DNA of 64,000 nucleotides from Brachybacterium halotolerans (GCF_016623465.1 NZ_JAEDAJ010000005.1:1-64000); one strand, 5' to 3'. Shown: positions 44,196 to 53,411, numbered from the stretch's first letter. Notes: a model not told the origin generated them from the sequence alone. Program-made: numbers and translations.

Positions 44196-45071
44196 TCATC
44201 CTCGGGCGAGCTGCTCCCGGGTCTCGCGCACGAGTGCGGTGGCCTCGACGACGGAAGTCGCCAGGCGCGGAACGCGGTCGTCGATCGGAGTTCCGCCTGC
44301 CTCGCCGGCCTCCGCGGATCCCTCCGCGCCGATGCCCGCGAGGATCTCCGTCGCGCGCGGCGCGAAGCCGTGGGTGTCGATCGGGAGGTGCTCGACGCCG
44401 GGGATCAGGCCCTTCTCGTTGGTCACCCAGACGCCTGCCTCGGCGCACCACGCGTGCGCGCACCACAGGAGTGCGCACGCGCAGCACAGCTCGATGTAGC
44501 CGACATCGACCCGGACGGCCGCCTTGGCCGCCCCGCCCAACAGGAACTCCGCGTTGACCAGGTGGGCCGTGAACGCATCCTGCAGCGCGCGCGGGAAGGG
44601 GTCCAGGCCTTCGCGCAGCTGCTGGACGAGGTCGCCGGGATCCGCGAGCGGGATGCAGACGGCGGCCTCCGCCGCGTACGCGATATCGAGGAAGCCCAGC
44701 GGGTGGCCGAGCTGGTGATGGAAGGCGAACTCGCCTGGGATCGCCCGATCCCGCTGCCCGCGCACCCGCGAGGTCTCGCGCAGGATGAGGTCGACGGCGA
44801 TGCCCTCGATGGTGAGCCACCCACCGCCGTCGACCCAGGGGCCCCATCCGCCGGGGCCGGCGACGTCGACCGGAGCATCGGCGATCTCGCACGCGGCCTC
44901 CCGCAGTGCGTGCATGTCCAGGTGCTCGGCGTCGTAGTAGAGGCCGAGGTCCACGTCGGACCCCTCGTGGTGGGTTCCGCGGGCTCGGCTGCCCCCGAGC
45001 GCCACGGCCTCGACGCCGCCCACAGCATGGAGCCGCTGCGCGATCCGGTGCAGTTCGTCGTCCTTCAGCAT
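44196..45071 (-). CDS. Nucleotidyltransferase-domain protein
   Basis: 291-residue protein with a Pol-beta-type nucleotidyltransferase core: GGSRARGTHHEGSDVDLGLYYD (residues about 25-46) with the paired Asp metal ligands, and a third acidic site near IEGIAVDLIL. The C-terminal helical part with several Cys residues resembles KNTase/aminoglycoside adenylyltransferase partners. It may adenylylate a small molecule; antibiotic resistance is not shown. ATG 45071 is chosen since the GSRARG block then lies at its usual distance. It follows the RIO kinase gene by 67 bases. Confidence 0.85.
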   Translation of the reverse strand: MLKDDELHRIAQRLHAVGGVEAVALGGSRARGTHHEGSDVDLGLYYDAEHLDMHALREAACEIADAPVDVAGPGGWGPWVDGGGWLTIEGIAVDLILRETSRVRGQRDRAIPGEFAFHHQLGHPLGFLDIAYAAEAAVCIPLADPGDLVQQLREGLDPFPRALQDAFTAHLVNAEFLLGGAAKAAVRVDVGYIELCCACALLWCAHAWCAEAGVWVTNEKGLIPGVEHLPIDTHGFAPRATEILAGIGAEGSAEAGEAGGTPIDDRVPRLATSVVEATALVRETREQLARG

Positions 45072-45138
45072 GTTCGTCTCCGTTCTGCTCGTGCCTCGGC
45101 GGCGCGGCGTGCCGTCGGTGCCGCCCCGGCACGGCGCC

Positions 45139-46071
45139 TCATCCGCGCCGTTCCATCGCTCCGGTCCACCACTCCTCGGCGTCGGCGGCATGCGGGGCGG
45201 CTCCGTGGGCGCGCAGCCAGGTGCACACGTTCTCGCAGTCCCGGCGCAGGAAATCCGGTCCGTTGGGGTTCGCGATCAGGTCGATCACCTGGGGCACGTC
45301 GATCACCACCAGGCGCTCGTCCTCGCTGCGCGGATCGACCAGCACGTTGTACGCCGAGAGGTCGCCGTGGACGAGCCCCAGCTCCGCGAGGCGCAGCACG
45401 AAGTCGCGCAGCTCCCGGGCCCATTGCGCGGCGCGCTCGGCCGACGGTCGGCGCTCGTGCAGGCGGGGACCGGCGACGGGCGTGACCGGCTGGCCGGTCG
45501 CCCCGCCGAGCCCGATGAACTCCATGCAGACCTCGGTGCCCTGGATCTGCACGGGATAGGGGACGGTGAGGCCGGCGGCGTGCAGCCGGGAGAGGGTGTC
45601 GAACTCGGCGCGCGCCCACTGTCCGGCGGCCGCGCGCTTGCCGAAGGCGCTGCCGCGGGCGATCGCACGGCCCTCGCGGGAATCGGTCACCCGCCTGCCC
45701 TCGGTGTACTGCGCGGAGCGGTGGAAGGAGGTGTGCTCGTCGGTGCGGTAGCGCTTGGCGACCATGAGTGCGGCCTCGCCGGGCGCTCCCGTGCGGAGGG
45801 CAGGCGGCAGGGCGCGCTCGAGCAGGAAGGCGTCGGCCTCCTTGCCGGTCTTCAGCACGCCGAGCTCGGTGTCGACCGCGCCCTCGTGCTGGACCACCCA
45901 GGCGGGGAACGGCTGCGGGCCGCGGTCCAGGGTGTGGGCCGTCTCGGGCCAGGTGGACCAGCGCTGGTCGGGCCCGGGCCCCTCGGGGTCGCAGGGAAGG
46001 TCGTCGTCGGTCACGCCGGCGGTGACCAGAGAGGTCGTATAGAAGGTGTCCCAGTCGAAGGACGGTGCCAT
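45139..46071 (-). CDS. RIO-type serine/threonine kinase
   Basis: 310-residue atypical kinase of the RIO family. The ATP-binding lysine lies in ALMVAKRYR, the flexible-loop region in TDEHTSFHRSAQY, the catalytic loop is LVHGDLSAYNVLVD and the metal site VVIDVPQVIDL; all RIO key residues are present. RIO kinases mature ribosomes in archaea and eukaryotes; the bacterial versions have no established target. ATG 46071 has GGGAG 8 bases upstream. A short open frame with a strong ribosome site precedes it (46158-46211), which may influence its expression. Confidence 0.88.
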   Translation of the reverse strand: MAPSFDWDTFYTTSLVTAGVTDDDLPCDPEGPGPDQRWSTWPETAHTLDRGPQPFPAWVVQHEGAVDTELGVLKTGKEADAFLLERALPPALRTGAPGEAALMVAKRYRTDEHTSFHRSAQYTEGRRVTDSREGRAIARGSAFGKRAAAGQWARAEFDTLSRLHAAGLTVPYPVQIQGTEVCMEFIGLGGATGQPVTPVAGPRLHERRPSAERAAQWARELRDFVLRLAELGLVHGDLSAYNVLVDPRSEDERLVVIDVPQVIDLIANPNGPDFLRRDCENVCTWLRAHGAAPHAADAEEWWTGAMERRG

Positions 46072-46157
46072 GTGGGGTTCTCCCGAGGTGGGGACCTGCG
46101 GCCCGGCGGCGCGGGGTTCACCGCGGAGCAGCGCATCGTGCGCGGGGTTTTGCGGGG

Positions 46158-46211
46158 TCAGCAGGTCGAGGTGGAGCGGAGGACGGCAGGGGTCAGCACG
46201 GTGACAACCAT
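46158..46211 (-). CDS. Possible 17-residue leader ORF
   Basis: ATG 46211 follows GGAGGAGG at five bases, among the strongest ribosome sites in the window, and opens a 17-codon frame MVVTVLTPAVLRSTSTC. It ends 86 bases before the RIO kinase start. The peptide matches nothing I recognise; it could be a leader peptide controlling the kinase gene or a remnant. The rest of the 350-bp gap 46072-46421 holds the operator at 46325-46338 but no other gene. Confidence 0.35.
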   Translation of the reverse strand: MVVTVLTPAVLRSTSTC

Positions 46212-46324
46212 CGGGTCCTCCTCCCCTCGGGGTCGGCGCATGGCGGCCGACGCTCAGCAGCACCGTACGGCGGGCGGGGGAGCGTGGTCGAGAGATTTAT
46301 TGGGAGCCGGCCGTATCACCACAG

Positions 46325-46338
46325 GTGAAGCGATTCAC
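46325..46338. promoter_or_regulatory. Candidate LacI-family operator for the second sugar importer
   Basis: GTGAA-GCGA-TTCAC is a perfect 5-base inverted repeat around a CG-containing centre, close to LacI-type TGAAxCGxTTCA operators. It lies 84 bases before the binding-protein start. No LacI gene adjoins this operon, so the regulator would be encoded elsewhere (the 6.7-kb LacI sites look different). Confidence 0.45.
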
Positions 46339-46421
46339 GCGGACTCCGGTGATGCCCTACGGTGGATCCGTCGTCGGCGCCGTCCTCGCGAGCGCCGGAC
46401 CATGAGCACGAAGGAGTGGGC

Positions 46422-47714
46422 GTGACCAGCAGACGCACCCTGCTAGGAGCCGCAGGCGTCGCCGCGGCCGGGGGAGCGCTCGCGCTCTCCGGATGCTCCT
46501 CGGGAGGCGGCGGAGCCTCCCCGGAGCTCGGCGCGATGGCCGCGAAGAACGCGAAGGACTCGATCAGCTTCCAGATCTGGGACGCCGCCCAGGCGCCCGC
46601 GATGCGGCAGATCATCGACGCCTTCCACGAGGACTACCCGGGCATCGAGGTGACGATGTCGATCGCCGCCTATGCGAGCTACTTCGAGCGCCTGCGCATC
46701 CAGGCCACGGGCGACGACCTGCCCGACGTGTTCTGGATCAACGGCCCGAACTTCGAGCTCTACGCCTCCCACGGACTCCTCCAGGACCTCAGCGATCTCG
46801 AGGGGTTCGACCCGAAGAACTATCCCGAGAACCTCATCGCCCTCTACACCTACGACGCGAAGCCCTGCGCGATCCCCAAGGACTTCGACACGATCGGCCT
46901 CTGGTACAACCGGGAGCTGCTCCATCGGGCGGGCGTCGACGCACCCGACGGCTCCTGGAGCTGGCAGCAGTACCGCGATGCCTCCGAGCAGGTGACCCGG
47001 AAGCTCCGCTCCGACCGCATCTGGGGCAATCCCGGCGGCATCGAGACCCAGGCCTACATCTACCCGCTCGCGCTGCAGGCCGGCGGCTTCATCGTCTCCG
47101 AGGACAAGAGGACCTCCGGGTACGACGACCCCGGGACGCTCGAGGCCTTCGACTTCCTACGCGGGATGATCGACGACGGCATCGCCCCCGACGTCCGGTA
47201 CACCACCGAGAACCCTCCGCAGGACCTCTTCAGCGACGGCCGTGCGGCGCTCATGACCTCCGGCAACTGGCAGGCGGCCGTGCTGCAGGACTCCGTGGTC
47301 AAGGAGCAGATCGATGCCGCCCCGCTCATCCACGGGAAGCAGGAGGGCAACGTCATCCACGGCATCGGCTATGCGATGAGCGCGCACGGAACGCACAAGC
47401 CCGCCGCCTCGGCGTTCCTGTCGTTCCTGGGGTCCGAGAAGGCGGCCCGCATCCAAGGCGCCGCGGGCGCCGCGAACCCCGCGTTCATCGGCACCAACGA
47501 CAGCTTCTTCGACGCCCTCCCGGGCTTCGACCTCGAACTCTTCGTCGACGCCGCCGAGACCGCCCTGCCCTACCCGGTCTCCCAGAACACCTCGGCCTGG
47601 AACCAGCTCGAGGAGCTCCTGCTCCCCAAGATCGTCGGCGGCCCCGGCGACGTGGCGGAGACCGCTAAGGACCTCGCCGATCGGATGGACGGAGTGCTCG
47701 CCGATGAGTCATGA
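46422..47714 (+). CDS. Sugar ABC transporter substrate-binding lipoprotein
   Basis: 430-residue family 1 binding protein. It has a Tat-like start (SRRTLLGAAGVAAAGG) and a lipobox ending ALSGC, then a Gly/Ser linker. SFQIWDAAQAPAMRQIIDAFHEDYPGIEV, DVFWINGPNFELY, GLWYNRELLHRAGVD and SWQQYRDAS are typical binding-protein blocks. GTG 46422 is chosen since AAGGAG lies five bases upstream. It is the first gene of an operon with two permeases and probably the secreted GxGYxYP protein, and substrate is presumably a glycan fragment related to that protein's action (inference). Confidence 0.93.
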   Translation: MTSRRTLLGAAGVAAAGGALALSGCSSGGGGASPELGAMAAKNAKDSISFQIWDAAQAPAMRQIIDAFHEDYPGIEVTMSIAAYASYFERLRIQATGDDLPDVFWINGPNFELYASHGLLQDLSDLEGFDPKNYPENLIALYTYDAKPCAIPKDFDTIGLWYNRELLHRAGVDAPDGSWSWQQYRDASEQVTRKLRSDRIWGNPGGIETQAYIYPLALQAGGFIVSEDKRTSGYDDPGTLEAFDFLRGMIDDGIAPDVRYTTENPPQDLFSDGRAALMTSGNWQAAVLQDSVVKEQIDAAPLIHGKQEGNVIHGIGYAMSAHGTHKPAASAFLSFLGSEKAARIQGAAGAANPAFIGTNDSFFDALPGFDLELFVDAAETALPYPVSQNTSAWNQLEELLLPKIVGGPGDVAETAKDLADRMDGVLADES

Positions 47715-48618
47715 GACCGCCGCGGCAGCGCCGCGCAGGAGGCGCCGAAGGGCCGACGGCTGGTGGCCGCTCGTGTTCCTCGGCCCCCTGCTGATCGGCA
47801 TCGCCGTCTTCTACTTCTGGCCGATCCTCGCGACGGTCATCAACTCCTTCACGGTGTTCGGACCATTCGGCGGGCGCACCTTCAACGGACTCGAGAACTA
47901 CGCGCAGCTGCTCCAGGACTCCTTCATCTCGCGCGCCGTCCTCAACACCCTCATCTACACGGTGATCGTGCTGTGCGGCATCCCGCTCGCGGTGTGCATC
48001 GCCTCGCTGCTGAACCAGAAGGGCCTGCGCTTCGCGCGCTTCTACCAGGTGCTGTTCTTCCTGCCCGCCGTCTCGATGCCCGTCGCCGTCTCGCTCGTGT
48101 GGCGGATGATCTTCAACAAGGAGTTCGGCCTGGTCAACTGGGCGCTCTCCCTCGTGGGCATCGACGGCCCCTACTGGGTGACCGCTCCCTGGTGGTCGCT
48201 GCTGGCGATCTCGATCGTGGGCCTGTGGTCGAGCCTGCCGCTCGCGATCATCATCCTGGGCGCGGGACTGCGCGGCATCCCCGCCGAGCTGTACGAGGCC
48301 GCGCAGCTCGACGGCGCCGGCACCGTGCGCCAGTTCTTCTCGGTGACCGTGCCGCTGCTGACGCCCAGCATCTTCTTCCTGTCCATCATCACCGCCATCA
48401 ACGGCTTCCAGCTGTTCGACCTGCTCTTCGCGATGATGGGCCAGGCGAACCCCGCGATGGCCGACACCCAGTCGCTCGTGTACCTCTTCTACTCCGAGGC
48501 GTTCCGCCAGAACAACCAGGGCTACGCCTCCGTGATCGCCCTGCTCATCCTCGCGATCATCGGAGCGTTCACGCTGCTGCAGTTCCGCCTGCAGAGGAGG
48601 TGGGTCCACTATGAGTGA
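47704..48618 (+). CDS. Carbohydrate ABC transporter permease, MalF type
   Basis: 304-residue CUT1 permease. After an Arg-rich N-terminus there are six transmembrane segments; the EAA loop AELYEAAQLDGAGTVRQFF (about 197-215) contacts the ATPase. Its ATG overlaps the binding-protein gene by 11 bases, and its end overlaps the next permease by 8 bases. No ATP-binding gene is in the operon. Confidence 0.94.
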   Translation: MSHETAAAAPRRRRRRADGWWPLVFLGPLLIGIAVFYFWPILATVINSFTVFGPFGGRTFNGLENYAQLLQDSFISRAVLNTLIYTVIVLCGIPLAVCIASLLNQKGLRFARFYQVLFFLPAVSMPVAVSLVWRMIFNKEFGLVNWALSLVGIDGPYWVTAPWWSLLAISIVGLWSSLPLAIIILGAGLRGIPAELYEAAQLDGAGTVRQFFSVTVPLLTPSIFFLSIITAINGFQLFDLLFAMMGQANPAMADTQSLVYLFYSEAFRQNNQGYASVIALLILAIIGAFTLLQFRLQRRWVHYE

Positions 48619-49519
48619 GACGTCCGCACGCACGACCCAGTGCACGACGGCACGCACGAGTGCGCGCTCGACGGCGGCCGATCGGGCCCGCTCCGGGACC
48701 CGAGCGCGTCGGCCCCGATGGGCGACGCATGCGGTGCTGCTGATCGGCGGGATCCTGATGGTGTTCCCGTTCCTGTGGCAGATCAACATGTCGCTGTCCA
48801 CGCAGGCGGAGGTCACCTCGGTCCCGCCCAGCTGGCTGCCCGCGTCGCCGCAGTGGAAGAACTATCCCGCGGTCTTCGAGCAGGTTCCCTTCCTGCACCA
48901 GTTCGTGAACACGGCGCTGGTGACGATCGCCCGCGTCATCGGACAGCTGCTGCTGTGCGCCCTGGCCGGCTACGCCTTCGCGCGGATGACGTTCCGCGGG
49001 AAGAACCTCGTGTTCGCCCTGGTGCTCTCGATCCTCATGGTCCCGTACCAGATCTATCTCATCCCGCAGTACGGGGTGATCCAGAACCTGGGGCTGCTCA
49101 ACACGATCGCCGGCATCGCCGCGCCGGGGGTCTTCAGCGCCTTCGGCACGTTCCTCATGCGCCAGCACTTCCTGTCGATGCCCGCCTCCCTCGAGGAGGC
49201 GGCGCGCCTGGACGGGGCGAACCCGTGGCAGACGTTCTGGCGGATCATGTTCCCGCTCTCGGGGCCCGCCCTCAGCGCGGTCGCGATCCTCACCGCGCTC
49301 GCCTCCTGGAACGACCTCATGTGGCCGCTGATCGCCGCCACCTACGACGAGAAGACCACCCTCGCCGTGGGACTGACGTCCCTGCAGGGCCAGTTCACGA
49401 CGGACTACCCGGTGATGATGGCCGCGAGCTTCATGGCGATGCTGCCGCTGATGATCCTGTTCATCGTCCTCCAGCGCCGCGTCGTGGAGGGCCTCGCCCA
49501 CTCGGGCATGAAGGGGTGA
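48611..49519 (+). CDS. Carbohydrate ABC transporter permease, MalG type
   Basis: 302-residue CUT1 permease, partner of the preceding gene. The N-terminal 35 residues are Thr/Ala/Arg-rich; six transmembrane segments follow with the EAA loop ASLEEAARLDGANPWQTFW near residue 194. AGGAGG precedes its start inside the previous gene. It ends 131 bases before the GxGYxYP gene, with no evident terminator between. Confidence 0.94.
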   Translation: MSETSARTTQCTTARTSARSTAADRARSGTRARRPRWATHAVLLIGGILMVFPFLWQINMSLSTQAEVTSVPPSWLPASPQWKNYPAVFEQVPFLHQFVNTALVTIARVIGQLLLCALAGYAFARMTFRGKNLVFALVLSILMVPYQIYLIPQYGVIQNLGLLNTIAGIAAPGVFSAFGTFLMRQHFLSMPASLEEAARLDGANPWQTFWRIMFPLSGPALSAVAILTALASWNDLMWPLIAATYDEKTTLAVGLTSLQGQFTTDYPVMMAASFMAMLPLMILFIVLQRRVVEGLAHSGMKG

Positions 49520-49650
49520 GCGAGTCCGCGGCCCGCCGACACGGACCTTCCCGACGAACCGCCCCACCTGTCGTCTCGTGCCCCCGACCCGCCCTTCCCA
49601 CGTGAGCATCGCGCGGTTACAGTGCAGATCCCCAACCGCCACAGGAGTCG

Positions 49651-51798
49651 ATGATGACCGTGGATCTGCCCCGCCCTGCCCTCTCCTCCCGCCCTGAGCC
49701 GACAGCACCGATGCGCTCGGCGTCCCGCGCGTTCACCCGCCGCACGGCGCTGGCCGGCGGCATCGGTGCCGCGGGCGCCGCCGCTGCCCTCTCGATCAGC
49801 GCCCCGTCGGCCGACGCGGCGGGCCCCACCCCTGCCGGCGGGCACCACGGCGGCCACCCCGGCGGCGGGGCCCCTGCCGTGCACTGGGAGCGCGGGCACC
49901 TCTTCCCGACCTTCGACCGCGCCGCGAGCACGGTGCGCGTGGGAGACATGCGGAAGCTCGACGGCTTCGACCGTCTGCTGCTGATCACCCTGCAGGGCCT
50001 GGTGAACCGCGAGCGCCCCGAGCTGTACCTCATCGCCGACGACGTCGACGAGACCTGGATCCCCGACCTGCCCGCGCGCACCCGGTACGAGGAGCACCCG
50101 CTCGATCTCGTCGGCCGCTACCGCCGCCGCATCGTGGGCGCCGTCGTCTACGACATGGACGCCCCGGACACCATCAACCTCGCCACCACGATCGCCGCCC
50201 AGCGCGGCGCCGTCGTCGCCACCGCCGAGCAGGCCTCCGAGCACCGCCTCAGGGTCGTCGAGGACCTGCGCGGACGCTTCGACGACGACCCCGCCGCCAT
50301 CTACGCGTACGCGACCGACCACCTCTGGGGGAAGAGCACCCACAAGGTCCTCGTCGGCCTCCCGCCGACCCACACGGTCGAGGTCGACGGCGTGGAATGG
50401 ACCGAGCTGCTGCGCGAGAAGGAGCGCGTCACCGACTCCTCGAACCTCGGCACGCAGACCGTGGACCTCGCCGGTCAGGTCGGCGACGGCGAGGTGTTCG
50501 TGCGCCTGTCCGACTCCTTCCCCGAGGACGGCTGGGGCCCTGCCCTCCACCACGCGACGCTCACGGTCGACGGCGAGCAGGCCGCCGACTTCGTGCCCGG
50601 CACCGACGCGGAGGCCGAGTTCCTCTTCGACGGCAGCGGCTCCCAGACCAAGGACGGCCTGCGCTTCGCCGACGGCGGCTCCTCCTTCATCTACCGCTTC
50701 GAGGTGCCGGACGGAGCGGGCGACGTGAGCGTCGACCTCGAGCTCGAGAACGAGTACCTGGTCTCGGCGACCGGGACCGCGCCCACCCGCGTCGAGCCGT
50801 TCTCCTCCTTCCGGGACTTCGCGATCGCCACGAGCGCACTGATCACCTGGCTCCCGCCCTCGGGCGACAGCGGCAGCCAGTTCTCCGAGCTGCTCGCGAA
50901 GGTCGACCCGGGAACGGTCTACGCCGGCTGGTTCGCGAACGACGTGGACGGCGAATGGTCGGGTGTGGAGCTGTGCAGCACCCACGGCGTCATCGTCGTC
51001 GCCGCCGACTACTTCATGAACGCCAGCGTGCTCTCCGGCATCCCCGCCGCGACCTGGGCCCGGCCCACCAAGCCCTCGCGCGGCCGCGTGAAGGACCGCA
51101 CGTACCTCACGCTCACCTTCGGAGAGGGCGACAACATCCAGTTCTGCGAGCGGCACATGCGCGAGCTCTGGGACGATCCCGCCCGCGGGGCCGTGCCCAT
51201 GAACTGGACCATCACCCCTCTCCTCGAGGACATCGGCCCCGCTCTGCTCCACCACTTCCAGCACACCGCCACCGAGAACGACTTCCTGGTGTGCGGCCCC
51301 TCCGGCGCGGGCTATACCTACGGCGACTCCTGGCCGAAGGACCAGCTGGACGTCTTCACGAAGGCCTCCGGCCGCTACCAGTCCCGCACCGGGCTCGACG
51401 TGGTCTACGCGTACTCGACGCCCGAGTCCGGGAAGCCCTCGCCGACCCTGCCCGACTGGGTCCTCGAGTCCTATGCGAAGAACGTCGAGCTGCGCGGGAT
51501 CATGCAGACCGACGAGAAGGGCGCGATCAGCGACCCCGGTGCCGCCGTCCCGCTGCTGGGCACCTTCTATCCCGCCGGCGGCGTCGAGACCTACCGCGAG
51601 CAGCTGCTCGCGAAGATCGAGGAGGAGCGCGGCGCGGGAGGGGCCGACGAGAAGGGCGGGCCGCTGTTCATCGCGGGGCTCATCAACGCCTGGAGCTGGA
51701 CACCGTCGGACGTGAAGGAGCTCGTCGAGAGCCTCCCGGAGGACGTCGAGGTCGTGCTCGCCGACGAGTTCTTCGACCTCTTCGCGCGCACCGCCTGA
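49651..51798 (+). CDS. Secreted GxGYxYP-family protein
   Basis: 715-residue Tat-exported protein (FTRRTALAGGIGAAGAAAAL near residues 29-48, no lipobox) followed by a His/Gly-rich linker. The C-terminal half carries PSGAGYTYGDSWP, which is the GxGYxYP motif with the final Pro as Gly; the N-terminal part (RKLDGFDRLLLITLQGLVNRERPELYL) matches the companion N-domain. Between them, about residues 270-385, lies a beta-rich insert (GEVFVRLSDSFPEDGWGP, DVSVDLELENEYL) resembling a carbohydrate-binding sandwich. The family is found in polysaccharide loci and is suspected to be a glycosidase, but no activity is established. Placement behind a sugar importer supports a glycan role. Confidence 0.78.
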   Translation: MMTVDLPRPALSSRPEPTAPMRSASRAFTRRTALAGGIGAAGAAAALSISAPSADAAGPTPAGGHHGGHPGGGAPAVHWERGHLFPTFDRAASTVRVGDMRKLDGFDRLLLITLQGLVNRERPELYLIADDVDETWIPDLPARTRYEEHPLDLVGRYRRRIVGAVVYDMDAPDTINLATTIAAQRGAVVATAEQASEHRLRVVEDLRGRFDDDPAAIYAYATDHLWGKSTHKVLVGLPPTHTVEVDGVEWTELLREKERVTDSSNLGTQTVDLAGQVGDGEVFVRLSDSFPEDGWGPALHHATLTVDGEQAADFVPGTDAEAEFLFDGSGSQTKDGLRFADGGSSFIYRFEVPDGAGDVSVDLELENEYLVSATGTAPTRVEPFSSFRDFAIATSALITWLPPSGDSGSQFSELLAKVDPGTVYAGWFANDVDGEWSGVELCSTHGVIVVAADYFMNASVLSGIPAATWARPTKPSRGRVKDRTYLTLTFGEGDNIQFCERHMRELWDDPARGAVPMNWTITPLLEDIGPALLHHFQHTATENDFLVCGPSGAGYTYGDSWPKDQLDVFTKASGRYQSRTGLDVVYAYSTPESGKPSPTLPDWVLESYAKNVELRGIMQTDEKGAISDPGAAVPLLGTFYPAGGVETYREQLLAKIEEERGAGGADEKGGPLFIAGLINAWSWTPSDVKELVESLPEDVEVVLADEFFDLFARTA

Positions 51799-51841
51799 GG
51801 CGCCCGGCGGCCGTGGTCATGGCGGGCGTACCCTGCCCGCC

Positions 51842-52792
51842 ATGACCACAGCCCCAGACCGCCTCATCGACGTCCACGCCCACTTTGTCACCGACGACTA
51901 CGTCGACGCCGCGCGCGCCGCGGGGATCGAGCACCCCGACGGCATGCCCGGATGGCCGCAGTGGGACCTCGCCGCGCAGATCGAGGACATGGACCGCCGC
52001 GGCATCGAGCACGCGGTGCTCTCGGTATCCTCGCCCGGCGTCCACTTCGGCGACGACGTGTCCGCGGCCTCGCTCGCCCGCGCGGTGAACGACGCCGCGG
52101 CCGCGTTCGTCGCCGAGCATCCGCAGCGCCTCTCCTTCTTTGCCTCCCTGCCCCTGCCCGATGTCGACGCGGCCCGCGTCGAGGCACGTCGGGCCTTCGC
52201 GCTGCCCGGGGCGCGCGGCGTGATCCTCGAGTCGAACGCGCGCGGCCAGTACCTCGGCGACCAGGTGCTCGAGCCGCTCTGGGCGGAGCTCGAGGCGGCG
52301 GGCGCGATCGTGTTCGTGCATCCGACCTCTCCCGTCGGGGCCGACGGGACGGCCCTCGGCCGTCCGCGCCCGATGCTCGAGTTCATGGCCGACTCGACCC
52401 GCAGCATCGTCGACCTCGTGCTCGCTGGCGCCCTGGACCGCCATCCCGGTCTGCGCGTGATCGTCCCGCACTCCGGGGCCTCCCTGGCCCTGCTGTCCGA
52501 CCGTGTCGCCCTCTTCCAGGACGGTTTCGGACTGGGCGGCGCGCCCTTCGCCGACGCGCTGCGCGGCTTCTGGTTCGACCTCGCAGGGACGCCCTTCCCG
52601 CACGCCGCGCCGCTGCTCGTGGACGTCGCCGGATCCCATCGCGTGCTCTACGGCAGCGACTCCTGCTGGACCCCGGCGCCCGCGGTCGACGCGCAGATCG
52701 AGAGCATCGACCGCGCGGAGCCTCCCCTCGGCGCGACCAGCTGGCGGCGCCTGACCACACGCAACGCCGAGACGCTCCTGGGCGAGGTGTGA
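51842..52792 (+). CDS. Amidohydrolase-2 family (ACMSD-like) hydrolase
   Basis: 316-residue TIM-barrel metal hydrolase or decarboxylase. DVHAHF (residues 10-15) gives the first metal pair; later ligands are His in VFVHPTSP, VPHSGAS and Asp in LYGSDSCW. Related enzymes act on aromatic or lactone acids; the substrate here is unknown. No Shine-Dalgarno precedes ATG 51842, but TACCCT (51829-51834) ends 7 bases before it, suggesting a leaderless transcript separate from the sugar operon. Convergent with the isochorismatase-like gene 10 bases downstream. Confidence 0.88.
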   Translation: MTTAPDRLIDVHAHFVTDDYVDAARAAGIEHPDGMPGWPQWDLAAQIEDMDRRGIEHAVLSVSSPGVHFGDDVSAASLARAVNDAAAAFVAEHPQRLSFFASLPLPDVDAARVEARRAFALPGARGVILESNARGQYLGDQVLEPLWAELEAAGAIVFVHPTSPVGADGTALGRPRPMLEFMADSTRSIVDLVLAGALDRHPGLRVIVPHSGASLALLSDRVALFQDGFGLGGAPFADALRGFWFDLAGTPFPHAAPLLVDVAGSHRVLYGSDSCWTPAPAVDAQIESIDRAEPPLGATSWRRLTTRNAETLLGEV

Positions 52793-52802
52793 GCGCGCGA
52801 GC

Positions 52803-53411
52803 TCAGGCCCCGGTGAGCCCCTCGGCCCACTCGTCGACGGTGGTCACCGTCGCCTGACGCGGGAACACCTTCTGCGTGAGCACGCGGTGCACCTCCTCGT
52901 CGGGGTCGGCGCAGGCGTCGGCGAGCACGGTGAGGCGGAAGTCCAGATCCGCGGCCTGGCGCAGCGTCGAGAGCACGACGCCGCTCGTGGAGATCCCGGC
53001 GAGCACGAGCGACTCGGCCTGCGGGCCCCGCAGCAGCACCTCGAGGTCGCTGCCGGTGAACGCGCTGATCCGGCGCTTGATCACGACCGGCTCCTCCGGG
53101 CGCGGGGCGAGCGCCTCGTGGAGCGCCGTGGCGGGGGAGTCCTCGGTCATCCCCGTCTCGCCCGCGCGGGCCGAGATGCCGGCGAAGCCCGAGGTCGGCG
53201 CGATCTCGGGGTAGCAGGGCCGGAAGGCCACGCGCACCCACACCACGGGGATGCCGGAGTCCCGCGCCGCCTCGACGGCCGCTCGGGCGCGCTCGAGGAC
53301 GCCGGTGCCGGCGAAGCGGTCGGCGATGCCGTGCTGGAAGTCCATGGCGAGCAGGACGGTGCGCGCCGCGCAGCCCGTGGTCTCGCGGGATTCGGTGGCG
53401 GGTGCGGTCAT
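52803..53411 (-). CDS. Isochorismatase-like hydrolase without the catalytic Cys
   Basis: 202-residue protein of the isochorismatase superfamily. Asp24 (AMDFQHG) and Lys112 (VIKRRISAF) of the catalytic triad are present, but the position usually holding Cys reads STSGVVLST, so Gly144 replaces it. PhzD/EntB-type vinyl-ether hydrolases also lack the Cys, so this may be a true isochorismatase-like hydrolase rather than an amidase. Divergent from the MarR gene across the palindrome at 53498-53525, so probably a target of that regulator. Confidence 0.85.
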   Translation of the reverse strand: MTAPATESRETTGCAARTVLLAMDFQHGIADRFAGTGVLERARAAVEAARDSGIPVVWVRVAFRPCYPEIAPTSGFAGISARAGETGMTEDSPATALHEALAPRPEEPVVIKRRISAFTGSDLEVLLRGPQAESLVLAGISTSGVVLSTLRQAADLDFRLTVLADACADPDEEVHRVLTQKVFPRQATVTTVDEWAEGLTGA

